Source: Stenotrophobium rhamnosiphilum (GTDB taxonomy: Bacteria; Pseudomonadota; Gammaproteobacteria; Nevskiales; Nevskiaceae). Taken from it: a stretch of 32,473 nucleotides of DNA. Where the stretch lies: NCBI RefSeq assembly GCF_003052265.1, contig NZ_QANS01000010.1, positions 3,430 through 35,902 of the forward strand, written 5' to 3'. Shown piece after piece: positions 17,709 to 25,476 of this stretch. Positions within the stretch are counted from its first letter, which is position 1. Each line of letters starts with the position of its first letter. The notes beneath the pieces were generated by a model, which made no database searches, had not been told where the DNA came from, and saw only the letters and a program-made list of their open reading frames with translations. The position numbers were made by a program, and so were the translations under genes.

Positions 17709-18673
17709 GCGAAGCAGAGCTGCTCAATCTGGTTGACGCGCTCGCAGACGGCGAGTGGCATTCCGGTGAAGATCTCGCGGCCGTCGCGGGCATCACCCGC
17801 GCGGCTTTGTCCAAGCGCATGGAAAAGCTGCGCGACTGGCAGCTCGATATCGAAACCCGTACGGGTCTCGGCTACAAACTGACCGCGCCTTTGCAGCGTC
17901 TTGATGTTGCTGCCTTGCAAGCCGCAGTGCCGGGTGTTCAGGTGCGCGTTGCGGCGGTGACCGATTCCACCAACGCACAATTGTTGGCTTCTGATGCAGA
18001 AGCAGACCCACAGGTTTTGTTCGCAGAATTCCAAACTGCTGGCCGCGGTCGTCGCGGTCGCGAATGGGTTTCACCTTTCGGCGCCAATCTCTATTTGTCT
18101 TTGGCTTGGTCATTCCCGCAGTGGCCGCCTCAGCTCACGGCATTGCCACTCGCAGTCGGCGTTGCCTGTGCACGTGCATTGCATGAAGTCGGACTCGACG
18201 CAGTCAAATTGAAGTGGCCCAACGATTTGCATGTTGATGGCCGCAAGCTCGGCGGCATTTTGATTGAACATCGCGCCGAAGCAGGCGGACCTTGTCGCGT
18301 CATCATCGGCATTGGTCTCAACGTCGCGATGACGGGTGCGCAAGCGCAGACAGTTAGTCAGCCTTGGATTGGTTTGCATGAAGCACTTACTGCACATGGC
18401 AAGCCACTGGTTTCGCGCCGCGACTTTGCTGCTGCGCTGTCCAGGCAACTCGCGCAGGCACTGAAAACTTTCGAGCAAACTGGATTTAATAACTTTGCTG
18501 CAGATTGGTCCGCGCTGGATCTGACGCGTGACCGCGAAGTCACCGTGCAAGGGCAGCAAGGTTCGTATAACGCGATTGCTCGCGGTGTTGATGAACAAGG
18601 TGCACTCGTTGTTGAAGCGCTTGGCCAGTTGCAAACGATTCACTCAGGCGAAGTCAGCCTGCGCCTCGCATGA
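17693..18673 (+). CDS. birA: bifunctional biotin ligase / biotin-operon repressor BirA
   Basis: BirA makes biotinyl-AMP, transfers biotin to acetyl-CoA carboxylase carrier protein, and with its N-terminal HTH represses biotin genes. The 326-residue product has a winged HTH (about 6-65; HSGEDLAAVAGITRAALSKRM), so it is the regulatory long form. The catalytic domain shows the AMP-loop GRGRRGREW (about 117-125), KWPNDL and GIGLNV. The C-terminal SH3-like domain ends the protein. It overlaps plsY by 16 bases and coaX by four, so the three are translationally coupled. Confidence 0.95.
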   Translation: MAVTLSEAELLNLVDALADGEWHSGEDLAAVAGITRAALSKRMEKLRDWQLDIETRTGLGYKLTAPLQRLDVAALQAAVPGVQVRVAAVTDSTNAQLLASDAEADPQVLFAEFQTAGRGRRGREWVSPFGANLYLSLAWSFPQWPPQLTALPLAVGVACARALHEVGLDAVKLKWPNDLHVDGRKLGGILIEHRAEAGGPCRVIIGIGLNVAMTGAQAQTVSQPWIGLHEALTAHGKPLVSRRDFAAALSRQLAQALKTFEQTGFNNFAADWSALDLTRDREVTVQGQQGSYNAIARGVDEQGALVVEALGQLQTIHSGEVSLRLA

Positions 18674-19395
18674 TCTTGCTGATCGACATTGGCAACAGCC
18701 GCCTGAAATGGGCGCAGTCCAATGGTCAGTCCATCAGTTCGGTGACGGCTGTTGATCATGTGGGTGATCCGGCAGCGGCGATAAAACTTCTGACAGCGAC
18801 CAAAGTCGATGCGGTTTGGGTTGCGCATGTCATGGGTGCCGAGCATGAGCGGCAGATTCTGGATGCCGTACAGGCTCGCTTTGGTCTGCAGGCTCAATTT
18901 GCGCGGACTCGCGCGGAATATCTGGGCTTGACCTGCGCTTACGAAGAGCCCTCGCGCTTGGGTGTCGACCGCTGGTTGATGCTGCTCGCGGCGTGGTCGG
19001 AAGTGCGCGGCGCCTGCTGCGTCGTCAGTGCGGGCACCGCGCTGACTTTTGATGCGGTGAGCGCGGATGGCAAACATCAGGGCGGATTCATCGCGCCTGG
19101 CCTAACGCCCATGCTCAAGACCACTTTGGGCAGCACGCGCTTCGCCACCTACGACATCGGCGCGGCTTACACCGGTGATTTAGGACGAGATACCGAGGCT
19201 TGCGTGCGCCAGGGCGCGTTTCTAGCCGGGCTGGGGGCCATTGAGCAGGGTCTGCGAGCATCCGGGGCTCCGGCTCGAAAATTCATCTGTGGCGGCGATG
19301 CAGCGGCCTTTTTGCCCCATCTGGATGCCGATTGGCAGCGTCGGGATGAACTCGTCTTGCAAGGACTTCTGGCTTTAGCCCAGCAGTCTGCATAA
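18670..19395 (+). CDS. coaX: type III pantothenate kinase CoaX
   Basis: CoaX phosphorylates pantothenate in the first step of coenzyme A synthesis. The 241-residue product shows the actin-like ATPase phosphate-1 motif LIDIGNSRLKW at the N-terminus, GVDRWLMLLAAW, the phosphate-2 motif VVSAGTALTFDAV and GGFIAPGL, all typical of type III enzymes. Its ATG overlaps the birA stop (ATGA). The birA-coaX pairing is a known arrangement in proteobacteria. tRNA-Thr follows 22 bases downstream and may share the transcript. Confidence 0.95.
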   Translation: MILLIDIGNSRLKWAQSNGQSISSVTAVDHVGDPAAAIKLLTATKVDAVWVAHVMGAEHERQILDAVQARFGLQAQFARTRAEYLGLTCAYEEPSRLGVDRWLMLLAAWSEVRGACCVVSAGTALTFDAVSADGKHQGGFIAPGLTPMLKTTLGSTRFATYDIGAAYTGDLGRDTEACVRQGAFLAGLGAIEQGLRASGAPARKFICGGDAAAFLPHLDADWQRRDELVLQGLLALAQQSA

Positions 19396-19417
19396 ACTGC
19401 GCGCCTCGAAAAGCAGC

Positions 19418-19493
19418 GCCGGCTTAGCTCAGTTGGTAGAGCACCCGCCTTGTAAGCGGAAGGTCGTCAGTTCGATTCTGACAGCCGGCACCA
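19418..19493 (+). tRNA. tRNA-Thr (UGU)
   Basis: This is a complete 76-base cloverleaf: acceptor GCCGGCT pairs with AGCCGGC, there is a standard D-arm, the anticodon loop CTTGTAA gives anticodon UGU, and the T-loop is TTCGATT with an encoded CCA. The top pair of the anticodon stem (C at 19444, A at 19460) is mismatched. Its 3' end adjoins the integrase, marking it as the probable integration target of the island to the right. Confidence 0.96.
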
Positions 19494-19528
19494 TTTGATC
19501 GATCAATGAAGTTCACTAAAGTACTATA

Positions 19529-19553
19529 AGCCAGCGTAATTGCTGGTTTTTTT
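19529..19553 (+). terminator. intrinsic terminator after tRNA-Thr
   Basis: CCAGC and GCTGG pair around the loop GTAATT, extendable by G-U and A-U pairs, and a run of seven T follows. It would end the plsY-birA-coaX-tRNA transcript and shield the integrase from read-through. Confidence 0.8.
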
Positions 19554-19560
19554 ATGCCTG

Positions 19561-19590
19561 AAGGTTCGCTAAGGTTCATTCTGGTTCTTT
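19561..19590 (+). repeat. three helically phased GGTTC repeats
   Basis: Three consecutive 10-base units share the pattern NNGGTTCNNT: AAGGTTCGCT, AAGGTTCATT and CTGGTTCTTT. The exact 10-base period places them on one DNA face, suiting an arm-type integrase or accessory-protein binding site beside the attachment site. Confidence 0.55.
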
Positions 19591-19593
19591 GAC

Positions 19594-19647
19594 ATACCCT
19601 CACTTTTGAAGGTATTTATGAGGGTATCCAGTCAGGAGTGAGGGTAT
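19594..19647. promoter_or_regulatory. triple TGAGGGTAT sites upstream of integrase
   Basis: ATACCCTCA (19594-19602) is the exact inverse of TGAGGGTAT at 19619-19627. A second direct copy lies at 19639-19647, exactly 20 bases later and four bases from the integrase ATG. Such spacing suits operator or arm-site binding that controls integrase expression or recombination. The protein that binds is not known. Confidence 0.55.
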
Positions 19648-19650
19648 CGT

Positions 19651-20865
19651 ATGTCGTTAACCGCAGTTCAAGTAAAGAATGCTAAGCCTGGACCAAGACC
19701 CTATAAGGAGACGGACGAGCGCGGGATGTACCTTCTGGTACAAACAAGTGGCTCTAAATTGTGGCGTCTAAACTATCGCTTCGGCGGTAAATCTAAGACG
19801 TTGGCACTCGGGGCTTACCCGGACGTATCGCTCGCAGCGGCTCGGGAGAAACGAGACGAAGCGCGCAGGCTTCTTACCAGTGGAATTGACCCGAGCCAAG
19901 CCAAGCGGGCTGAAAAGGCTGCAGTGCGTACATCGACTGCTAATTCCTTTGAGGTTGTCGCTCGTGAGTGGCTGGCAAAGCAGAATCTCGCGGACTCTAC
20001 TCGCACGAAAGTTCTCTGGCTTTTTGAGTCGCTAACATTTCCATGGATTGGCACCCGACCTATTAAGGATATAACGGCGCCTGAACTCCTAGCAGTACTG
20101 CGACGAGTGGAGGCTCGGGGGAAGCTGCATACAGCGCAAGGAATCAAGCAGCGATGTGGCCAGGTGTTTCGCTATGCGGTCGCCACGGGTCGTGCTGAGC
20201 GAGATCCTTCCGGGGATCTTCGTGGAGCGTTGGCCACTCCAAAGACGCGGCATCGAGCAAGTATTACGGATCCGACGAAGATCGGGCCGTTGCTTCGAGC
20301 TATTGATGGCTATCAGGGGTCGATCGTCACGGCTTGTGCTCTGAAGCTGGCTCCGCTTTTGTTCGTGCGGCCAGGCGAGCTAAGACATGCCGAATGGTCT
20401 GAATTTGATTTGGCTTCAGCGGAGTGGCGAATCCCTGCCGCTAAAATGAAAATGCGCCAGACCCACATCGTGCCGTTGTCTATGCAGGGGATAGCAGTTT
20501 TGAAGGAATTGAATCCGCTAACGGGTTCATCGCGATACGTGTTTCCAAGCATTCGTAGTCATCGCGATCCCATGAGCGAGAACACGGTTTTAGCTGCTCT
20601 TAGGCGGATGGGCTATTCCGGAGAGGAGATGAGTGGCCACGGCTTTCGCAGTATGGCGAGTACTCGCCTCCATGAAATGGGTTGGCCGCACGCCGCGATC
20701 GAACGTCAACTTGCTCATGCCGAGCGTAACAAGGTAAGTGCCGCGTACAACTACGCCGAACATTTGCCCGAAAGACGCAAGATGATGCAGGCATGGGCCG
20801 ATTATCTAGATGTGCTTAGGGACAACAGAAATGTCGTCGAGGGTAATTTTGGTCGAGTTGCATAA
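19651..20865 (+). CDS. P4-type tyrosine integrase of a genomic island
   Basis: This site-specific recombinase inserts and excises an island at tRNA-Thr. The 404-residue product has an N-terminal DUF4102 domain (about 5-88; NAKPGPRPYKETDERGMYLL), a core-binding domain (about 97-185) and the catalytic domain. The tyrosine recombinase residues are visible: R240 (FVRPGELR), H330 and R333 (HGFRSMAS), H356 (LAHAER) and Y366 (AAYNYAEH). The ORF is full length and looks functional. It lies 157 bases behind the tRNA, transcribed away from it. No excisionase was recognised nearby. Confidence 0.95.
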   Translation: MSLTAVQVKNAKPGPRPYKETDERGMYLLVQTSGSKLWRLNYRFGGKSKTLALGAYPDVSLAAAREKRDEARRLLTSGIDPSQAKRAEKAAVRTSTANSFEVVAREWLAKQNLADSTRTKVLWLFESLTFPWIGTRPIKDITAPELLAVLRRVEARGKLHTAQGIKQRCGQVFRYAVATGRAERDPSGDLRGALATPKTRHRASITDPTKIGPLLRAIDGYQGSIVTACALKLAPLLFVRPGELRHAEWSEFDLASAEWRIPAAKMKMRQTHIVPLSMQGIAVLKELNPLTGSSRYVFPSIRSHRDPMSENTVLAALRRMGYSGEEMSGHGFRSMASTRLHEMGWPHAAIERQLAHAERNKVSAAYNYAEHLPERRKMMQAWADYLDVLRDNRNVVEGNFGRVA

Positions 20866-21455
20866 GCGTGTGTGGAATTAAAATTACCCGGTGGCTTATA
20901 GGGGCAGCAGAGCAATTCTTGGATCAAGGCGTTACGGATTAATAAATTTTGCATTGTGAGGCAAAAGATCAGCAAAATAAGAGAAACATATCAAGAAATA
21001 ATTTTTGGATTCACAGTTCATTAACTCGCTGTGCACCACCATGGATACAGAATGGTTTGTTGACATGTCTGTGGATTTGCGGCGATGATCTGTCTGTTGC
21101 TCACATTGTTATAATTATTGGACAAGTGAGATAAAGAGATCGCAAAGCAATAAATTTATAGCAATGCTTTCTCTACATATGGCAGTCGTCAATACTCGAT
21201 CAGCTAAAACTATTGTGGTTGATCATTAGGTATGGGACGACTGAGCCGATGAGAATTTAGTGTGCATTTTCACGCTAATACGCTCATCCACATGCGGGGT
21301 TGGCGCATGAAATTACCCACGAATTCTGGGTTTTTCATCAGCACTTTCACTCGCCCCGAGTTTGCACGTATCACTCGTTAGAAATGACGAGTGCATAGTC
21401 ACTGCAAATATTCGGATAAAGCCATGACGTGTGGTTACACGCATGCGCAAACGTT

Positions 21456-21488
21456 GGAGCAAAGGGAATAGTCCCTTACTGCTGCTCC
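21456..21488. other. 12-bp bulged hairpin
   Basis: GGAGCA plus AAGGGA (21456-21467) pair with TCCCTT (21472-21477) and TGCTCC (21483-21488) around an ATAG loop. The only irregularity is a five-base bulge, ACTGC. No T-run follows. It may be a small RNA element or a recombination-site remnant. Confidence 0.5.
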
Positions 21489-21529
21489 TTCGTCACTTAG
21501 CCACCTGTCATGTATCGACAGTTTGAGCT

Positions 21530-21572
21530 GACGATAGCGCGACGATAATCCTGTATCGCCGTAACTATCGTC
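21530..21572. other. imperfect 43-base inverted repeat
   Basis: GACGATAG (21530-21537) is complementary to CTATCGTC (21565-21572), with an inner CGATA/TATCG pair around ATCCTG. It is the second structured element in the gene-poor stretch. Function is unknown. Confidence 0.4.
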
Positions 21573-21769
21573 CATCTGAGGGAAAGGTCGGGATCACTTG
21601 TCATTGGCGCCAGCCACGACGGGTGCATAACTCTGACGCGCAGTCATTTTGATGGAAGTCCGACCCAATCGTTCTTGACCGGCGGATGGCTCAATCAACC
21701 ACCAGATCAAAGTGTGGATATCGAATGCGGTCCGTTCATGGGCCGCGACTGGACCGAGCAGGATCGTTA

Positions 21770-22426
21770 CTAGAGCGTCGGGCTACAAAGGCTTCCTGAA
21801 GGGGAGATTCTGAATGCCGTGCCATACCCACTCGTGGTCGGCGTGGCGAATTTGCCGCCTCTATTTGTGGTGCCATAGAAATTGCCATCACTGCCCAAGA
21901 CCAGTGCTGACGCGGCTACGCCGTTGTTGCCATTGGTTGAGAAGGAATACAGCGTGGTGAGTACACCTGTCGGAGTAATTTTGAACACCGTGCCAGTAGA
22001 GCCACTCCCGCCGTAGGGCGTGGTTCCATAAAAATTCCCGTCATTCCCCTGGACTAGGGCAACTGTGGATCGCCCACCGTCAGCGCCGCCAGTGAACGAA
22101 TACAGGGTGGTTAGCGTGCCGGATGGCGTGATCTTGAACACTGTGCCGTTGTTGTTCGTACCCCCTAGAAATGTCACGCCATAGAAATTCCCATCGCTAC
22201 CTGGCACCAAGCCGGCAGAAGGGCCATTGCCATCCGTAGTACCGCCCGCGAAGGAATGCAAAGTAGTGAGCGTGCCGGCGGGAGTGATCTTGAATACCGT
22301 GCCTTTATTTGAACTGCCCGCGGTGGTCGTCGTGCCGTATAAGTTGCCGTCGACCCCTTGCACTAGCCCGTCAAAGGGCAAGCCGCCGCCTACAAGGAAG
22401 TGTTGTCCAAACACGCAGAGATGCAT
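21770..22426 (-). pseudogene. fragment of a GloVer-repeat (TIGR03803) protein
   Basis: The 218-residue frame consists of four tandem repeats, each about 45-50 residues, with the pattern LVxGsDGNFYGTT, then GTVFKITPSGTLTTLYSF. They fall at about residues 19, 71, 121 and 172. This is the choice-of-anchor tandem repeat GloVer family (TIGR03803), normally long exported proteins. No signal peptide is present: the frame opens with MHLCVFGQHFLV straight into a repeat, and upstream frames are broken. The last repeat stops at SPSGSLCSPTL without an anchor. It looks like an internal remnant of a larger gene. A functional short protein cannot be fully excluded. Confidence 0.7.
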
Positions 22427-22579
22427 GCTCGAGTTAGATATATGCAGTCGAAAATTTTCAGGAAGGGCGAAGGAACGACGAACTCAAGCTGCTGCGCTAG
22501 TCACACCGCAAGCAACAGCCATTCGAGGAAAGCCGATAGTCGCTTCTCAAGAATGAACGGACACAACGTGCTGCGGACA

Positions 22580-22858
22580 TCATAGGAACTGGCTTTGCCC
22601 CGCTAGGCGGGCTTTTTTGCAGATCGGCTCCATTAGATTGACTGCGATCTTCATCGCCCCAAACGTAAAGGCCAACGTGCGCTGCTCCAACGATATGTCG
22701 TAGCGAGCGTAGTAAATCTTGGGCGGTCCTTGATAGCACTTGCGAGCTACACCGAGCTTGCCAGCCATCGCGTGCAGTTCTTCATGAGTATCCGCCACCA
22801 TGTGGCTCACACCCATGCGCCGATGAGACTCTTTCATGTCGTCAATGTAAACGCTCAT
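22580..22858 (-). CDS. DUF4031 family protein (phage-type)
   Basis: The 92-residue product starting at 22858 reads MSVYIDDMKESHRRMGVSHM, then ADTHEELHAMAGKLG and PKIYYARYDIS, a pattern typical of DUF4031 proteins, which are common in phages and mobile elements and have no known function. GAGGGG eight bases before the ATG supports this start. A longer in-frame start at 22936 lacks such support. The last residues are encoded by the opposite-strand terminator hairpin. It has no obvious partner gene, so it is probably cargo of the island. Confidence 0.75.
   Translation of the reverse strand: MSVYIDDMKESHRRMGVSHMVADTHEELHAMAGKLGVARKCYQGPPKIYYARYDISLEQRTLAFTFGAMKIAVNLMEPICKKARLAGQSQFL
22597..22618 (+). 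terminator. intrinsic terminator, rightward
   Basis: GCCC and GGGC plus an inner GC/GC pair form a six-pair stem with one bulged C and a TAG loop, followed by six T. It would stop plus-strand transcription entering the DUF4031 gene from the left, although no complete plus-strand gene now lies upstream. It may be a relic. Confidence 0.6.
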
Positions 22859-22936
22859 TTCTTTACCCCTCAGTTGATTCGTTGAGATATGTGCGTGCCT
22901 GTCACGCAATCCATGCAACTCCATTAGGTCGGACAT

Positions 22937-23275
22937 TTACGTGTGCTCAACTAGGCTTCAATGTCTAGTTCGGCTTGTCGATATCAAGCGTCTCATGTAC
23001 TTTTTCAAACTCAGTGCGTTGGCGTACGTATCTAGGTATAACGAGCGAATTGCTCACAAATGTCAGCCCGCAAAGGGCTGACTAGCTACAGCCAATAAGA
23101 GCTTTCAGCTCCGACGGATCTGAAAGGTAGCGAGCCATGCTTTGCCAAGACACGCATGCAAGTACGCAAGCGCACAGAGCGCTTGATTCATTTGGTATAT
23201 CAATGGATATCGACGGAACCGTGTCTACCGTCATTACCGTAGCGCTGGCACGCCCTCTATCGAGGAGCCTACAAA
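22937..23275. other. non-coding stretch
   Basis: No credible gene is seen here. It contains a perfect eight-pair hairpin (23062-23082) and a CTTTCA/TGAAAG inverted pair soon after. The Crp-like fragment begins at its right end. Confidence 0.5.
23062..23082. repeat. perfect 8-bp stem-loop
   Basis: GTCAGCCC and GGGCTGAC flank a five-base loop, GCAAA. No T-run follows, so it is not a terminator. It could be a REP-like unit or an insertion end. Confidence 0.55.
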
Positions 23276-23755
23276 TTGTCCAACCAGCCACAGAAGAATC
23301 GCTTACTGGCCTGCCTGCCGGAGGCGGAACAAGAACGCTTGTCTCCTCACCTTGAATTGGTGCAGATGCATCTCGGTCAAGTTGTGTACGAATCAGGCGT
23401 GACCCTAGAGCATGCTTACTTTCCCATCGATTGCATCGTGTCATTGTTGTATGTGATGTCGGACGGTGATTCTTCCGAGACCGCCATGGTTGGTAACGAG
23501 GGGATGGTCGGCGTCTCGCTCTTCATGGGCGGTGAAGCCACCTCGGGCCGTGCGGTGGTGCAAAGCGATGGTCAAGCTTTCCGGCTAAAGGCGATTGTGT
23601 TGAAGCAGGAATTCAAACGCTCAGACGCTTTGCAGCATCTGCTGTTGCGCTATACGCAGGCCTTACTGACGCAGATAACGCAGACACCAAACTGTGTGAG
23701 TAAAGTCATGCACCGAATTCCGGGAACAGATCGCTCGATATCTCGGAAGTGGTAG
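23276..23755 (+). pseudogene. truncated Crp/Fnr-like regulator (effector domain only)
   Basis: The frame begins at TTG 23276 with GGAG eight bases upstream. It reads as the cyclic-nucleotide-binding fold of Crp/Fnr regulators: RLLACLPEAEQERLSPHLE, HAYFPIDCIVSLL, MVGNEGMVGVSLFMGG, then a dimerisation helix ending LLTQITQT (about residue 140). After that the sequence turns into an unrelated 20-residue tail and stops. The winged helix-turn-helix that should follow (about 80 residues) is absent and is not found in other frames directly downstream. The break is best explained by a deletion or rearrangement at about 23690, so DNA binding is lost. Confidence 0.8.
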
Positions 23756-23922
23756 CGCTCGACGTAGAGCGGCGTCGGCCCGTCAACAAGCCCCTCGACT
23801 ATCGGCTTGTGACCTAGATGCCTGCGCACTTGCAACCAAGATTTCATGCGGTCATCCATGATCAGATTTTGAAAAAAAACGGTCACTAGCTGGAAGCCTT
23901 TCAAAGCTAAGCCCAACACCAT
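23650..23922 (-). pseudogene. unidentified gene fragment joined to the crp-like break
   Basis: On the minus strand a 90-codon frame starts at 23922. Its first 70 or so residues (LKGFQLVTVFFQNLIMDD, RMKSWLQVRRHLGHKP, PTPLYVERYHFRDI) look like genuine protein. Its last 15-20 residues are the antisense of the Crp-like fragment. I do not recognise the family. It is probably the N-terminal part of a gene cut by the same rearrangement that truncated the regulator. Confidence 0.35.
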
Positions 23923-23960
23923 CTGCTCCCGAGTTTAACGATTAAAATGAGGAGCAAGAA

Positions 23961-25256
23961 ATGCTGAGTCGCAAGATCATTGCCACGCCGTTGGCCGCAA
24001 GCGCCCTGCTGCTGTCTGCGCTGCTGAGCACTTCTTGTCAGCAATCTCAATCTCCCGATGTGGAAGTCGGCGACATCAAGTTTGCTGTCGCGCAGGAGTA
24101 TCCCTCGTCGACTGTCACGTATAACGGAACGGCATCGCCAGGCGCTGTCGCATATCTCTATCGGGATGGACACGCCGATCAGAATGCTGACTTGGTTATC
24201 GCAAATATCGTCGGCGGGCCGGTTATTCTTTATGGGATCGGCGGTGGCAGATTTACTGCCGAGCGCACCATCATTAACAACTCTGATACCGACGCCTCGG
24301 CAGTTCAGGTCGCCGACTTCAACGCTGACGGAATTCCCGACATCGTGTCTGGCGGCTACACCACCTTGCGGATAACAGTGATGCTGGGTCGCCCAGACGG
24401 AACGTTCGGCGTGAGCGGGCAATACCCGCTTCATGGCGTATGGCCCTCTCAGTTCCAGATCGCCGATCTCAACCGTGACGGTCATCTCGACATTGCAACG
24501 TCGGCCTACGCCGGCGGCAACATCACTATTCTGCTGGGCAACGGCGACGGCACGTTTCGAGAAGCCCCTCCGGTCTCGGCAACAACCGTGGCGCTGGCCA
24601 TGGTTGTCGACGATTTTAACGGTGACGACATTCCAGACATGGCAGTGACAGAAACAGTTCCGACAGTCGGCGTGTTGGATGCGTCCGGAAATTTAGTTCA
24701 CGGCACTGTGCAAATACTTCTAGGCAATGGCGACGGGACGTTCCGGCGAACAGACTCCTATCCGATCGGTCTGCTGTCAGAGCTCGTCCGCTATGGCGAT
24801 ATCAACGAAGACGGCAAGGGAGATCTGATCATCCTTAACGCCCTAGTAACCAACGACGCCTCAATCCTGTACGGGCTAGGCGACGGTCGATTCGCGCCAG
24901 AGCAGCGAATGCTCGTTGGCGGACCCAGTTCGATCGAAATCCTAGGTGTGCGTGCCGCCGACGGATCCGAGGGCTTGCAGCTGCTCGACTTCAACGGCGA
25001 CGGCCATCTCGATATGGCTGTGACCCAGATGATCTCGAGCCGTCTGGTGGTCTTTGAGGGTGACGGCCGAGGACACTTCGCGCCGGTTGGATCCTACGCT
25101 GTCGCAGGCTTCCCGGAAGATCTTATGGCCGGCGACTTCAACAACGATGGCTGCCAAGACCTAGCCGTGCCTGGCAATGTACCGCCCATTAGCCCTTCAG
25201 ACGTCGGCGTAGCACGCGTGTCTGTGTTGCTCAACATCTCTGCAGGTTGCCACTAA
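23961..25256 (+). CDS. VCBS/FG-GAP repeat lipoprotein
   Basis: The 431-residue exported protein has a signal ending LLSTSC (C26), so it is probably a lipoprotein. Six calcium-loop repeats of the form DxNxDGxxD are visible: DFNADGIPDI, DLNRDGHLDI, DFNGDDIPDM, DINEDGKGDL, DFNGDGHLDM and DFNNDGCQDL. They are separated by VMLGRPDGTF/ILLGNGDGTF-type strands. This is the FG-GAP/VCBS beta-propeller pattern, predicting one integrin-like propeller on the cell surface. TGAGGAG precedes the ATG. It stands alone between fragments and the nitronate monooxygenase cluster. The ligand is unknown. Confidence 0.85.
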   Translation: MLSRKIIATPLAASALLLSALLSTSCQQSQSPDVEVGDIKFAVAQEYPSSTVTYNGTASPGAVAYLYRDGHADQNADLVIANIVGGPVILYGIGGGRFTAERTIINNSDTDASAVQVADFNADGIPDIVSGGYTTLRITVMLGRPDGTFGVSGQYPLHGVWPSQFQIADLNRDGHLDIATSAYAGGNITILLGNGDGTFREAPPVSATTVALAMVVDDFNGDDIPDMAVTETVPTVGVLDASGNLVHGTVQILLGNGDGTFRRTDSYPIGLLSELVRYGDINEDGKGDLIILNALVTNDASILYGLGDGRFAPEQRMLVGGPSSIEILGVRAADGSEGLQLLDFNGDGHLDMAVTQMISSRLVVFEGDGRGHFAPVGSYAVAGFPEDLMAGDFNNDGCQDLAVPGNVPPISPSDVGVARVSVLLNISAGCH

Positions 25257-25437
25257 CAATTATCTGACGGATACAAATCGTCCACCACAGCAGCGCACGA
25301 AGCGTCGGATGCTCGGCTACTTCTTAAGGCGCTTAATAAATTAGTGGCAGACGATGGCTCAAGTGGAGCAGCCGTAGGAGGCCCTTAAAGACGCTGCCTC
25401 TTATGGGACGACGTAGCGACTATATAAAAATAATTGC

Positions 25438-25457
25438 ATATACAAATATTTGTATAT
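25438..25457. promoter_or_regulatory. perfect 20-base palindrome, probable PadR operator
   Basis: ATATACAAATATTTGTATAT is an exact palindrome ending 19 bases before the first ATG of the nitronate monooxygenase gene. TTGCAT (25434-25439), overlapping its left edge, and the TATATA/TATAAG run at its right edge suggest it covers the core promoter. A PadR-type repressor is encoded in the same operon and is the natural candidate to bind it. Confidence 0.65.
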
Positions 25458-25476
25458 AAGCTGTATTCAAGTCACT

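Larger units (their letters stand above)
20866..21769. other. gene-poor stretch with hairpins
   Basis: About 900 bases after the integrase contain no convincing gene. I see AT-rich sequence to about 21200, two sizeable hairpins (listed separately) and a 74-codon open frame without a normal start (21549-21773, plus strand) that could be the tail of a decayed gene. No tRNA or attachment-site duplicate was found. Confidence 0.6.

Noticed and set aside
21255-21360. Sequence around GTGCATTTTCACGCTAATACGC and a nearby ACCCA/TGGGT pair suggestive of an IS21-like end
   Set aside because: There is no transposase, no matching opposite end and no target duplication, so the evidence is too thin.
22195-22220. 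CTGGCACCAAGCCGGCAG, a partial look-alike of the tRNA-Thr 3' end (possible attR)
   Set aside because: Only short shuffled pieces match, the order is wrong and it lies within GloVer-repeat coding sequence.
22434-22440. GTTAGAT resembling an integron core site near the GloVer fragment
   Set aside because: No matching RYYYAAC box or foldable arms lie at attC distance upstream.
23911-23917. GCCCAAC resembling an attC R'' box before the VCBS gene
   Set aside because: No GTTRRRY partner follows on the same strand within attC range, and no paired arms were found.
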